Part shown: positions 9,389-17,019 of the stretch, one piece after another | How the letters are laid out: every line of letters starts with the position of its first letter | Position numbering within the stretch: the first letter of the stretch is position 1 | Source: Gammaproteobacteria bacterium | GTDB lineage: Bacteria; Pseudomonadota; Gammaproteobacteria; Pseudomonadales; Azotimanducaceae | NCBI GenBank assembly: GCA_026706385.1 | Contig: JAPOYV010000038.1 | Coordinates: 1-64,000 of the forward strand | Direction of reading: 5' to 3' | Length of the DNA stretch: 64,000 nt | Notes under the pieces: generated by a model | The model's database searches: none | What the model saw: only the letters and a program-made list of their open reading frames with translations | Told to the model about the DNA's origin: nothing | Program-made: the position numbers and the translations under genes

Positions 9389-10300
9389 TCAAGTCCCGCG
9401 GACGCTCCCGGCCAACTCCGAGATCGTCCGCGCCAGCCGCTCCTCGCCCCCCGGTCGCCAGCCGAGCGCTTGAAGGGCCGTTGTCCTCATCGGATGCCGC
9501 ACGCGGTTCCGCGCCGCTTCGGGCAACTGCGCCGGTAGGTCCAGTTCCTGCGCCAGCTTCGCCATGACCTCGCGAGTGTCCACCATCAGGTCGGCGCAGT
9601 TGAACGCCCGACCCGCAACCGCCTTTGGTGGCGACGTCAACAGGATCCATACCGCGTTCGCGACATCGATGCCGTGCACCTCGGTGCCGAGACGCGCCGG
9701 AGGCAGCGCCGCGCCCGACGCGACCGCCCGCGCCAGGTCGAACCACTTGCTGTTCTCGACAGGGTGCGTGACGCCGTAGACGCCGGTCGGCCGCAGGCTC
9801 GTGTAGCAGACGTCGTCGGCGGACGAGAACGCGCTAACGTGGGCCTCCAAGGCCAGTTTCAGTGCGCCGTAATGAGTATCCGGCACGGGACGGGTGTCGT
9901 CGTCGACCCAATCGGCCGCCACGGTGTTGCGCCCGAAAACCGCCCGGCTCGACAGCAACACCAAGCGCCTGACGCCGGCCAATCGCGCTCTCTCCATCAG
10001 ACCCACGCCGGCCAGCAGGTTCGTGCGCCAGAATGCGAATCGGTCGTCCCCCTCGCCGCCGCGGTAGCGGCCCGGCGCGTGGGCGTAGGCGCAGTGCACC
10101 ACCGCGTCGACGTCCTCGACCAACTCGCCGAGGACTCCGTCATCGGTCAGGTCGCCAACGACAAAGCGGGTCTCGGGCGGCAATCCGGCGCGCGCGCTCG
10201 ACGACCGCACCAAGGCCCGGACCGTCGCGCCTTTCGCGTGCAGCCGCGCGACCACGAAGCGGCCGACGATGCCCGTTGCGCCGGTGACCGCAATCCTCAT
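9389..10300 (-). CDS. sqdC: NAD(P)-dependent epimerase/reductase, probable SqdC
   Basis: A 303-aa extended SDR. MRIAVTGATGIVGRFVVARL is the Rossmann glycine motif, VDAVVHCAY follows strand beta-4, and LSSRAVFG and HYGALKLALE supply the Ser and YxxxK residues. It is the third gene of a tightly coupled minus-strand cluster, with its ATG overlapping the upstream stop by four bases. In Rhodobacter sphaeroides sulfolipid operons the gene order sqdB-sqdD-sqdC is known, with SqdC a small reductase-like protein needed for normal SQDG formation. The assignment rests on this context; the fold alone would fit many sugar-nucleotide enzymes. Confidence 0.6.
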   Translation of the reverse strand: MRIAVTGATGIVGRFVVARLHAKGATVRALVRSSSARAGLPPETRFVVGDLTDDGVLGELVEDVDAVVHCAYAHAPGRYRGGEGDDRFAFWRTNLLAGVGLMERARLAGVRRLVLLSSRAVFGRNTVAADWVDDDTRPVPDTHYGALKLALEAHVSAFSSADDVCYTSLRPTGVYGVTHPVENSKWFDLARAVASGAALPPARLGTEVHGIDVANAVWILLTSPPKAVAGRAFNCADLMVDTREVMAKLAQELDLPAQLPEAARNRVRHPMRTTALQALGWRPGGEERLARTISELAGSVRGT

Positions 10301-11151
10301 GGATCGGCAAGGTCCGATGGGATCGGCTTGCCGTCGAGCACCGTCTGCCACAGGTCGATCAGCGGCTTGAGTCGATCAGCCCGGCCGTGATCGGCCTGCC
10401 ACGGCTTCTCGAACTGGTAGTGCACGACCTTGATGCTCGACCACCGCCACAGTTCCGGAAACTTGAAGTACAGGTACTGCAGCGCGTTGTACGTGTACGG
10501 CAGCCCGTGCCAATCCGCGAAATAGCTCTCGAGGAACGTCTGATCCGTGCGCCGCCAGAAGACGCCCGGCACGTCGAGGCGAGCGAGCATGTCCGCGTAC
10601 GTCGCATGATCGGGCTCGGCGACGAAGACCCCCGAGTTCAGTCGGTGCATGTCGGTCAGGTTGTCGTAGAGGTTCGGCGCCGCGCTGAACTGCGGATAGT
10701 CGAACAGCTTGTCGATGTTCTGGACGACCAAGGTGTCGGCATCAAGGAAGACCACGCGGTCGAATTCGGTCAATCGCCACAGGGCGAGCTTGCAGAAGTT
10801 GTCGAGTGGATCGTGGAACGACGGCTTGTCGCCCTTCGTATACGGTTCGCGGGCGTGTAGCGCATCCCGGGCATGGCGCGCCCGGAACGCCCCGGAGAGC
10901 AGCGGCTGCGCGACCGGCGATATCCGGCAGCCTTCGGCTTCGAGCGACTCGCAAGGCGCGTTCTCCGTCGCCAGCACAACCAGGGGCCAACGACTGCCGA
11001 CGGCCTTCAGCGAGCGCGCCAAGGCCAGTGCCCCAAGCGCATAGTCGGCGTTGGTGACCAGCGTCACATAGGCGTACACGAAAACGGGGCTAGGGTGCGC
11101 CGTTGGTTCGACGTCCGGCTGGGCCTTCCGCACGCTCCGCCACCGAGACAT
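10297..11151 (-). CDS. sqdD: Family 8 (glycogenin-like) glycosyltransferase, probable SqdD sulfoquinovosyltransferase
   Basis: A 284-aa GT8 protein. YVTLVTNADYALGALALARSL opens the fold, VVFLDADTLVV (DxD at 137-139) binds Mn2+/UDP-sugar, and LNSGVFV, DQTFLE, YN and VVHYQFEKPW follow as in glycogenin. SqdD of alphaproteobacteria is a glycogenin-like enzyme thought to transfer sulfoquinovose from UDP-sulfoquinovose to diacylglycerol, and this gene directly follows sqdB. The ATG at 11151 overlaps the sqdB 3' end by 62 bp. A GTG at 11079, beginning at VYAYVTLVT, would remove that overlap and is a reasonable alternative start. Confidence 0.7.
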   Translation of the reverse strand: MSRWRSVRKAQPDVEPTAHPSPVFVYAYVTLVTNADYALGALALARSLKAVGSRWPLVVLATENAPCESLEAEGCRISPVAQPLLSGAFRARHARDALHAREPYTKGDKPSFHDPLDNFCKLALWRLTEFDRVVFLDADTLVVQNIDKLFDYPQFSAAPNLYDNLTDMHRLNSGVFVAEPDHATYADMLARLDVPGVFWRRTDQTFLESYFADWHGLPYTYNALQYLYFKFPELWRWSSIKVVHYQFEKPWQADHGRADRLKPLIDLWQTVLDGKPIPSDLADP

Positions 11152-12334
11152 CCGCGATCCTGTTGGCGATGTCCCGCGTCCACGCCGACGTGCTGGGGAT
11201 GCGCGACCGGTCCACGCGATGGATGAACTTGCGTGCGACGTCGACGAGTTCGGTCAACAGGCCGTCGCGCAACTTGATGGGGTCAAGGCCGAGAGCAAGG
11301 AACTGGTCGTTCCTGACCGACAGCTCGTTCTCGGCCGCTTCCTTGCGCGGATTCGGCAGGTAGGCGACCTCGGCACCTGTGAGCTGGTGAACCAAGTTGG
11401 CCAGGTCCCGTACCCTGTGCACTTCCGTCATCTGGTTGAAGATCTTCGTGCGCTCGCCGCGACCCGGCGGATTGCCCAGCGCGATCTCGATGCAGCGCAC
11501 GGAGTCCTGGATGTGGATGAAGGCGCGGCTTTGTCCACCAGTGCCGTGGACGGTCAACGGGTGGTCAAGGGCGGCCTGGATCAGGAATCGGTTGAGGACC
11601 GTCCCATAATCGCCGTCGTAGTCGAACCGGTTGATGAGTTGATCGTGGCGACGGGTCTGGTCGGTGTGCGTCCCCCAGACGATGCCCTGATGCAGATCGG
11701 TGATGCGCACGCCGTCGTTCTTCGCGTAGAACTGGAAGAGCAGTTGATCGAGACATTTCGTCATGTGGTAGACGCTGCCGGCGTCCGTGGGGTAGAGGAT
11801 TTCGCGCGGCGTCTTGCTGCCGTCGTCGAGCGTAACGTCGACCTCCAGGTAGCCCTCCGGAATCGAGGCGCCCGCAGTCGAATAGCCGTACACCCCCATC
11901 GTGCCGAGATGCACGACATGGGCGTCCACCTCGGTGGCGACGAGCGCGTTGAGGAGGTTGTGCGTGGCGTTGACGTTGTTGTTGACCGTATAGGTCTTGT
12001 GCCGGTCGCTCTTCATGGAGTACGGCGCCGCCCGCTGCTCGGCGAAGTGCACGACGGCGTCCGGACGGGTGTCGCCGATCCACGCCTTGAAGATCTCGTA
12101 CTCCGCCGCCACGTCGATGTGCTCGAAGCTCAGTGAGTGACCACTTACTTCGCGCCAGATGCGCTGACGCTCTTGAATCGAGTCCATGGGAGTCAGCGAC
12201 TGGACGCCGAGCTCCGTGTCGATCCAGCGCCGGCTCAGATTGTCGACGATGGTCACGTCGTGACCGCGACTGGACAGATGCAACGTCGCAGGCCAGCCGA
12301 TGAATCCGTCGCCGCCAAGTACCGCGATACGCAC
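11090..12334 (-). CDS. sqdB: UDP-sulfoquinovose synthase
   Basis: A 414-aa NAD+-dependent SDR that converts UDP-glucose and sulfite into UDP-sulfoquinovose, the head-group donor of sulfolipid SQDG. The N-terminus MRIAVLGGDGFIGWPATLHL has the GGDG-x2-GW form special to SQD1/SqdB. Other SqdB-specific segments are GVQSLTPMDSIQERQRIWRE, VVHFAEQRAAPYSM, HLGTMGVYGY with the catalytic Thr, YHMTK, DLHQGIVWG, INRFDYDGDYGTVLNRF and FNQMTEVHRV. The start is GTG with GGGAGA upstream; a more distal start is not needed. It is first of a sqdB-sqdD-sqdC-like operon. The last 35 residues are low-complexity and unlike the family. Confidence 0.92.
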   Translation of the reverse strand: MRIAVLGGDGFIGWPATLHLSSRGHDVTIVDNLSRRWIDTELGVQSLTPMDSIQERQRIWREVSGHSLSFEHIDVAAEYEIFKAWIGDTRPDAVVHFAEQRAAPYSMKSDRHKTYTVNNNVNATHNLLNALVATEVDAHVVHLGTMGVYGYSTAGASIPEGYLEVDVTLDDGSKTPREILYPTDAGSVYHMTKCLDQLLFQFYAKNDGVRITDLHQGIVWGTHTDQTRRHDQLINRFDYDGDYGTVLNRFLIQAALDHPLTVHGTGGQSRAFIHIQDSVRCIEIALGNPPGRGERTKIFNQMTEVHRVRDLANLVHQLTGAEVAYLPNPRKEAAENELSVRNDQFLALGLDPIKLRDGLLTELVDVARKFIHRVDRSRIPSTSAWTRDIANRIADVSVAERAEGPAGRRTNGAP

Positions 12335-12483
12335 TGTAGTCTCCCGCGCTTACCGTGTGAGCGTCGCCCAAGCGAAGCGTACCGTATTGGCCGCAACGAA
12401 CCCACCATGATCACCCCGGTCTAGCCCCAGTAGCGCCGCGGAAGCCATAATCCCAGCGAAATGGTCACACCAAAGGAATAAGC

Positions 12484-12930
12484 GTGGCAGCTCAAGACGG
12501 AACAATCGCCGGCATCTGGCCGACGCTGGTCGCCGAGTTGCGCCGCCGGCCCTGGTGGATGAACGTCCTGTGGGCGTTCTGCCTCTATATGACCTTCATC
12601 TACGTGCCGTTCGACCTATTCTTCAAGCCCGTCGCCGAAGACGAGGAGGTGTGGTTCGGGTTCGTGCTCACGGGCTGGGCGGCCAAGGCCACGGAGCCCC
12701 TGCATTGGCTTATCTACGCCGCCGGCGCTTACGGGTTCTGGAAGATGAGCCGCTGGATGTGGCCGTGGGCGAGCGTCTACGCCGCCCAGGTGATGGTCGC
12801 GATGCTGGTGTGGAATCTCGTCGATGCGCGCGGGGGCGGTTGGATCCCTGGGTTGATCGCGGCGGCTTTATTCGCCGTGCCGACGGCGGCCCTTTGGTTG
12901 GCAAAGGGTCGCTTTCGCCCAGCGTCCTAA
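12484..12930 (+). CDS. Unknown four-helix membrane protein
   Basis: A 148-aa protein not recognised by family. Four hydrophobic segments are visible: about residues 25-45 (WWMNVLWAFCLYMTFIYVPF), 58-78, 88-112 and 118-142. An amphipathic basic N-terminus (VAELRRRPWW) and a basic tail (KGRFRPAS) suggest both ends are cytoplasmic. The start is GTG with AAGGAA just upstream and a CATAAT -10-like box 38 bp before it (12446-12451). It stands alone, divergent from sqdB and convergent with the dipeptidase gene. Confidence 0.7.
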   Translation: MAAQDGTIAGIWPTLVAELRRRPWWMNVLWAFCLYMTFIYVPFDLFFKPVAEDEEVWFGFVLTGWAAKATEPLHWLIYAAGAYGFWKMSRWMWPWASVYAAQVMVAMLVWNLVDARGGGWIPGLIAAALFAVPTAALWLAKGRFRPAS

Positions 12931-12946
12931 ACGCCCGCTCTGCCCA

Positions 12947-14149
12947 CTAGGCCGCGCACTGCGCAGGATGCCCGAGCCCGTCGGCGTACTGTTCCACGTT
13001 CCGCCAGACGCGCATCAGGTTCAACCCGAGGATCTTCGCGATGGCGACCTCATCGTAGCCGCGCCCAAGGAGGCCCGCGACCAGGTTCGGGAAGTCGCCG
13101 ACGTCTTTCAAGCCGGTCGGAAGCGTATCGCCGACGCCGTCGAAGTCGGACCCTAGGCCGACGTGGTCGATGCCGGCCAGCGCGACCGTGCGATCGATGT
13201 GGTCGAGGACGGTGTCGACGGTGGCGTACGGGTACGGATGGTCGAGCGCGTAGTCCGCCATGAACGCCCGTCGGGCGTCGGCCTCGGGCTGCTGGTTCGT
13301 GAAGTGCGCGAGCATCGCCGCATCGCGGCGCATGGACCACTCACGGGCCTCCCTAGACACGAAGCCGCTGCCGAAGTTGATCTGCACCACGCCCCCGCCG
13401 TCGGCGACAGCCTTCACCATGTCGTCGCTCATGTTGCGGTGGAACCCCGGGATGAAGTGGCGCAGCGACGAGTGAGAGGCGATCACCGGCGCCTTGGAAA
13501 GCTCAAGGACCTGCCAGGACGCCTTGTCCGAGAGGTGGGAGATGTCGATCATCACACCGCGCCGGTTCAAAAGCGGGACGGTCTGCTTGCCGAGGTCCGA
13601 CAGCCCATCCCAGCGCTCGTCCAGATCGTAGCTCGAGTCCGCGTACCGGTTCGATTTCGAATGCGCGAGCGAGACGTAGCGGATGCCGCGGCCAACGAAG
13701 TGCTCGAGGTTCTCCGCGTTTCCCTCGAGTGGGCTCGCGTTCTCCATGCCGAGCGCCAGCGCCACCCGCCCCGAATCTCGCAACCGTTCGACATCCCGGG
13801 TGCACGTGACGACTCCGAACTTGTCCGCGTGTTCCGAGGCCAACGCCTCGACCAAGTCGATCAGTCGATCCGCGACCTGGCGCGACTCGCCGACGTCAGC
13901 GGAACGCGCTGGCGTGTATATGGACATGAACGCCACATCGAGGCCCCCCAGCCGAGCCCGCGGGTAGTCGAACTCCCTCTCCGGAACGGCGTTTCCGAGG
14001 TCGGCCGTCTCACGCAACAGTCGGTACGGCGCATCGATGTGGGTGTCGACGATCAGTAGCTGCTGCGCCAACGCCTGGCCGCGCTCGGCCTCGTCCCGGG
14101 AGCAGCCAGCGAGCAGGGCCGCCGCGATGATCGCTAGGCAGAGTTTCAT
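12947..14149 (-). CDS. Lipoprotein membrane dipeptidase (peptidase family M19)
   Basis: A 400-aa renal-dipeptidase-type zinc hydrolase. A short signal with lipobox LLAGC gives a lipidated Cys at residue 16, placing the enzyme on the periplasmic face of a membrane. VDTHIDAPYRL supplies the H-x-D pair. GMENASPLEG, ISHLSD, VIASHSSLRHFIPGF and LGSDFDGVGD are the later metal-binding and active-site segments in the standard order. The family cleaves dipeptides, including those with C-terminal D-residues, so a peptidoglycan-salvage or peptide-nutrient role is plausible. It lies downstream of the AAA ATPase on the same strand but 104 bp away, so co-transcription is uncertain. Confidence 0.9.
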   Translation of the reverse strand: MKLCLAIIAAALLAGCSRDEAERGQALAQQLLIVDTHIDAPYRLLRETADLGNAVPEREFDYPRARLGGLDVAFMSIYTPARSADVGESRQVADRLIDLVEALASEHADKFGVVTCTRDVERLRDSGRVALALGMENASPLEGNAENLEHFVGRGIRYVSLAHSKSNRYADSSYDLDERWDGLSDLGKQTVPLLNRRGVMIDISHLSDKASWQVLELSKAPVIASHSSLRHFIPGFHRNMSDDMVKAVADGGGVVQINFGSGFVSREAREWSMRRDAAMLAHFTNQQPEADARRAFMADYALDHPYPYATVDTVLDHIDRTVALAGIDHVGLGSDFDGVGDTLPTGLKDVGDFPNLVAGLLGRGYDEVAIAKILGLNLMRVWRNVEQYADGLGHPAQCAA

Positions 14150-14253
14150 CCTCTAACCCCACTTGGCACCGACGCGTCAGTGTCGCACACCGAGCGCTGC
14201 TCGCCCGTCGGCTAACTCCGGTCGCACCGCCCCCCACCTCCCACTCGGACCAC

Positions 14254-15456
14254 TCACCGGCCCCGTGGTTGCGGCACGTGTTTGAGCAGGTCGGGCATCT
14301 GGCGCTTCATGAACGCGTCGAACATAGGCACGGTGAAAGCCGTCTCGCCGTGGCGTTGACTCCAGACCATGCCTTTGGCGATGAGTCTTTGGCGCACCGT
14401 CGCGACCGAGGCCGTCCGCACGCCCAACGTATCCGAGATTCTGCCCGTCGCATGGGGCCCCGGCCCCAGCTCCGCCATCGCGCGGAGGTATTTCTGCTCT
14501 AGCGGTGTCAGCCGGTCGAATCGGACGCGGAAAAAGTTGCTGTCGAGATGCTCGACCACCTCCGGCGTCGCCGCGCGTACCATGTCCGTCGTGACGGGAC
14601 TTGACGGGGCGGCGTTCCAGACCTGGTAGCCCCACTCCTGGATGAAGTAGGGGAAGTTCTTCGCGGCGCTCAAGATCTCGTCGACGGCCCCGCTCTCGAA
14701 CGACACACCTTCGGCCTCAGCGGGCTTCACCAACGCTGCTCGGGCGTCTTCTGCCTCCAGCGACCCTATCTCCGGATAGTCGAAAAGGCGCTCGGAATAC
14801 GACTTCGCCCTGCCCGCCAATGCGGCGACTTGTGGAAGGCCTGCCCCCATGAAGAGGAACGGAAGGTTCTCCTGCGCGATCTCATGGCATGCCACGATCA
14901 CGGCGGCGAGTTCCTGCGACGACAGATACTGGATCTCGTCGACGAACAGACCGACGGCCGTCCCGCGTTCCGCCGCTACCCTTGCCGTGGCCACGAGAAG
15001 CGGGGGCAGGTCCTGCTCAAGATTGCCCGTGTCGCCTTCGCCCGGAGTCACATCGACGCCGAATCCGAAGTCGCCCACGGACACCTTGAACGCCTTCGCG
15101 AAATTCGCCAGCACGCCTGCCGCACGGTGCAGGTGGTGGCTTGCGGCGCGCCGCAGATCGAGGGAAGAGAGCGTGCGGCGCAACTCGGGCGCGAGCAGCT
15201 CCGGAAGATTGCCACCTTCGGGCGCTTCCATCCGGATCGTGGAGAAACCCTTGTTCTCAGCCGCCGCGCGCAGCCGGTTCAGCAGAACGGTCTTGCCGAC
15301 GCCCCGCAGGCCGAGAAGCATCAACCCCTTCGCCGGACGCCCGGCAAGCACACGCCCCATGTCCAGCGATGCGTTGTTCAGCAGCGGCTCGCGCCCGGCA
15401 AGTTCATGCGGCTGGAGGCCGGCGCCGGGCACGTAAGGATTCGAGATCCGATCCAT
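14254..15456 (-). CDS. AAA ATPase with C-terminal winged helix (Orc1/Cdc6-like STAND type)
   Basis: A 400-aa single-gene ATPase. Walker A LLGLRGVGKTVLLNRL is near residue 50 and the Walker B-like VGLFVDEIQYLS near 168. A sensor-like FMGAGLPQVAALAG segment and an arginine-rich C-terminal winged-helix region (RFDRLTPLEQKYLRAMAEL to VRQRLIAKGMVW) follow. It resembles the archaeal-type/AAA_16 ATPases that sit alone or in mobile islands; their substrates are mostly unknown. The gene has no obvious partner. Its upstream region holds five TTAAC/GTTAA units, suggesting tight DNA-binding control. The ATG at 15456 fits the start of the conserved region (NPYVPGAG). Confidence 0.75.
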   Translation of the reverse strand: MDRISNPYVPGAGLQPHELAGREPLLNNASLDMGRVLAGRPAKGLMLLGLRGVGKTVLLNRLRAAAENKGFSTIRMEAPEGGNLPELLAPELRRTLSSLDLRRAASHHLHRAAGVLANFAKAFKVSVGDFGFGVDVTPGEGDTGNLEQDLPPLLVATARVAAERGTAVGLFVDEIQYLSSQELAAVIVACHEIAQENLPFLFMGAGLPQVAALAGRAKSYSERLFDYPEIGSLEAEDARAALVKPAEAEGVSFESGAVDEILSAAKNFPYFIQEWGYQVWNAAPSSPVTTDMVRAATPEVVEHLDSNFFRVRFDRLTPLEQKYLRAMAELGPGPHATGRISDTLGVRTASVATVRQRLIAKGMVWSQRHGETAFTVPMFDAFMKRQMPDLLKHVPQPRGR

Positions 15457-15476
15457 GAGACGACTCTAGCACAGAG

Positions 15477-15535
15477 CTTTAACGGGATTAACGACATTAA
15501 CAGAAGTCATGTTAACGCAAGAAAACTCGTTAAAG
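15477..15535. promoter_or_regulatory. Phased TTAAC repeat array upstream of the AAA ATPase gene
   Basis: Three TTAAC direct repeats begin at 15479, 15488 and 15497, exactly 9 bp apart. Two GTTAA units in the opposite sense begin at 15511 and 15529, 18 bp apart. CTTTAACG (15477-15484) and CGTTAAAG (15528-15535) form perfect outer inverted arms, and GTTAAC at 15511-15516 is itself palindromic. This AT-rich island, 21-79 bp before the ATPase ATG in a GC-rich genome, has the look of a multi-site operator; iteron-like function is another possibility. Confidence 0.65.
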
Positions 15536-15757
15536 TCTCGTTGGTCCTCGTAAGTCGCTTTCGGCTACGCCTTCTGCCGGCGACGCCAAAAGCCCACGAC
15601 GGTGCGTTTCAGGTTGTCGAAGTGGCGCTGCCTTCGCGCACGAGCTGGCAGGTCCGGTTCGGGAGTGCGATGTACCCCGTACTACAGGCCTCCCGCGACT
15701 ACTCGCCAAGGGTCGGTAAGATAACGCCGGAATCAACGAAACCTCCGCGGAGCGCCG

Positions 15758-16504
15758 ATGGCCGAAGACATCCTGCCGCTCAAGGGCACGATCGCGAACC
15801 TCAACTGGTTCGACAGGCAACGCAAGCACTACGAGACGCCGGATCAGATCGCGCGACGGTTTAGGCTGCCCGACGATGCCGCCATGCGCGCCTTTTGCGG
15901 TGGTGCTGCCGCCATGCAGGGGCGGGACACCGTGCAGTTCGTCCGCCGGGCGCCCGGTACGCCCGACGGTGCTTGGTCGTCGTTGTTCGCGGACCCCGCA
16001 AACGCCGCGCTGTGGCTCTTCGGCGTGGATTGGGAGCTTCGTCCGGACGGCCAGTTCCGGCTACCCCAGGCCAGTGAGGGAATGGCCCGGGAGGGCCGCA
16101 TCACCGAACTCGAACCCGGCCGTCTGATCGAGTTGTCCTCGCCGAGCGGCGGGGTGACCCGATTCGAGATGCAGGACGCAAGCGGCAGTGCTCGCGCCCG
16201 TCGAGACGTTCCTAACTATGCGGGCCCGATCTTGGAGTTCCGGCTGACCGATCGCGTGCCACAGGGCGCAGGGGTTCCGGACCAACTGCAGGAGACGACT
16301 TCGGAGCGGATCGCCCAGCCCGGCGGCGTCGGCACGCATTGCGTCGGCGCGGTTGCGGATTGGCATCGCGCCGCCACGGCGTTCCAGCAACTGGCCTTCG
16401 GCGCGGCCAAGCAGCAATGGCCGCCCGAACTCGCCGTCGGCCTCGACCTCGAAGCCCTGGTGGCGGCCTATGCAGAGCTCCTAGCGGCATACCACGCCGG
16501 TTGA
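15758..16504 (+). CDS. Conserved hypothetical, possible SRPBCC/AHSA1-like domain protein
   Basis: A 248-aa soluble protein without signal peptide. The central part (about residues 70-170) has the alternating pattern of a helix-grip fold: GAWSSLFADPANAALWLFG, WELRPDGQFRLP, GRITELEPGRLIELS, GVTRFEMQD, ILEFRLTDR. This recalls activator-of-Hsp90/START-like domains, but the similarity is weak and no active-site residue can be named. A TAAGAT -10-like box lies 41 bp before the ATG (15717-15722). The 217 bp between the TTAAC array and this gene otherwise holds nothing I can identify. Confidence 0.55.
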   Translation: MAEDILPLKGTIANLNWFDRQRKHYETPDQIARRFRLPDDAAMRAFCGGAAAMQGRDTVQFVRRAPGTPDGAWSSLFADPANAALWLFGVDWELRPDGQFRLPQASEGMAREGRITELEPGRLIELSSPSGGVTRFEMQDASGSARARRDVPNYAGPILEFRLTDRVPQGAGVPDQLQETTSERIAQPGGVGTHCVGAVADWHRAATAFQQLAFGAAKQQWPPELAVGLDLEALVAAYAELLAAYHAG

Positions 16505-16529
16505 CTTGCACCGCCGCGAGGCGTAAGAG
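16501..16529 (+). promoter_or_regulatory. Candidate promoter of the Cus-type operon
   Basis: TTGACT (16501-16506) and TAAGAG (16524-16529) are separated by 17 bp. The -35 box overlaps the stop codon of the preceding gene. If used, transcription would start almost at the ATG at 16537, giving a very short or absent leader, so the call is tentative. Confidence 0.35.
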
Positions 16530-16536
16530 GGGCCGC

Positions 16537-16911
16537 ATGGCAGAGACGCGCGTCGTTCTTGCATGGCTCCTAGGGGCTTCGACCGCCTTCGCCGGCGCTG
16601 TCTGCGCCTGCGAGGTGTCCGCGCTCGAGGGCACCGACGCACCGCACGCCCACCATGCGCCGTCAAGCGAAGCCGACCACTGCATCCAAGCCGACGACTG
16701 CGCCGATTGCGGGCTCACCAGCCCCGCCGCGGACCGTCAGATCGGACTCACACCGGCGCCGACAGCGGCACCCGACGACGCGCTGGCAATCGACGCCACG
16801 GTACAAATGGCGCCACGCCGATATCGCCGCCTCACCCATGATCCACCACCACGGTTGCCCCTGCGAGCCGCCGATACCGCGGTGCACCGTTTCGACATCC
16901 TGCTGAAATAG
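16537..16911 (+). CDS. Secreted Cys/His-rich protein, first gene of metal-efflux operon
   Basis: A 124-aa protein. An N-terminal hydrophobic segment (VLAWLLGASTAFAGAVCA) reads as a signal peptide, possibly a lipoprotein. A metal-ligand-rich stretch follows: HAHHAPSSEADHC and DDCADCGL around residues 38-60. The rest is low-complexity and basic. Small proteins with such His/Cys clusters often open copper or silver efflux operons, and this one precedes CusC-, CusB- and CusA-like genes on the same strand. A periplasmic metal-binding role is inferred from composition and context only. ATG 16537 was chosen because it begins the signal sequence; the longer frame overlaps the upstream gene. Confidence 0.6.
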   Translation: MAETRVVLAWLLGASTAFAGAVCACEVSALEGTDAPHAHHAPSSEADHCIQADDCADCGLTSPAADRQIGLTPAPTAAPDDALAIDATVQMAPRRYRRLTHDPPPRLPLRAADTAVHRFDILLK

Positions 16912-17019
16912 CCCCCTCGCCTTAAGCCGCGCCACCCCTGCGGCATCTCTCCGCTCAAGTCCACGCGAGCCGTACCTGGCTGGCGCCGGCCTTGCCAACC
17001 CCTCTTGTCGGAGAAGGCG

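Noticed and set aside
16061-16718. Minus-strand frames opposite the SRPBCC-like gene
   Set aside because: They are antisense shadows with no ribosome-binding site or motif.
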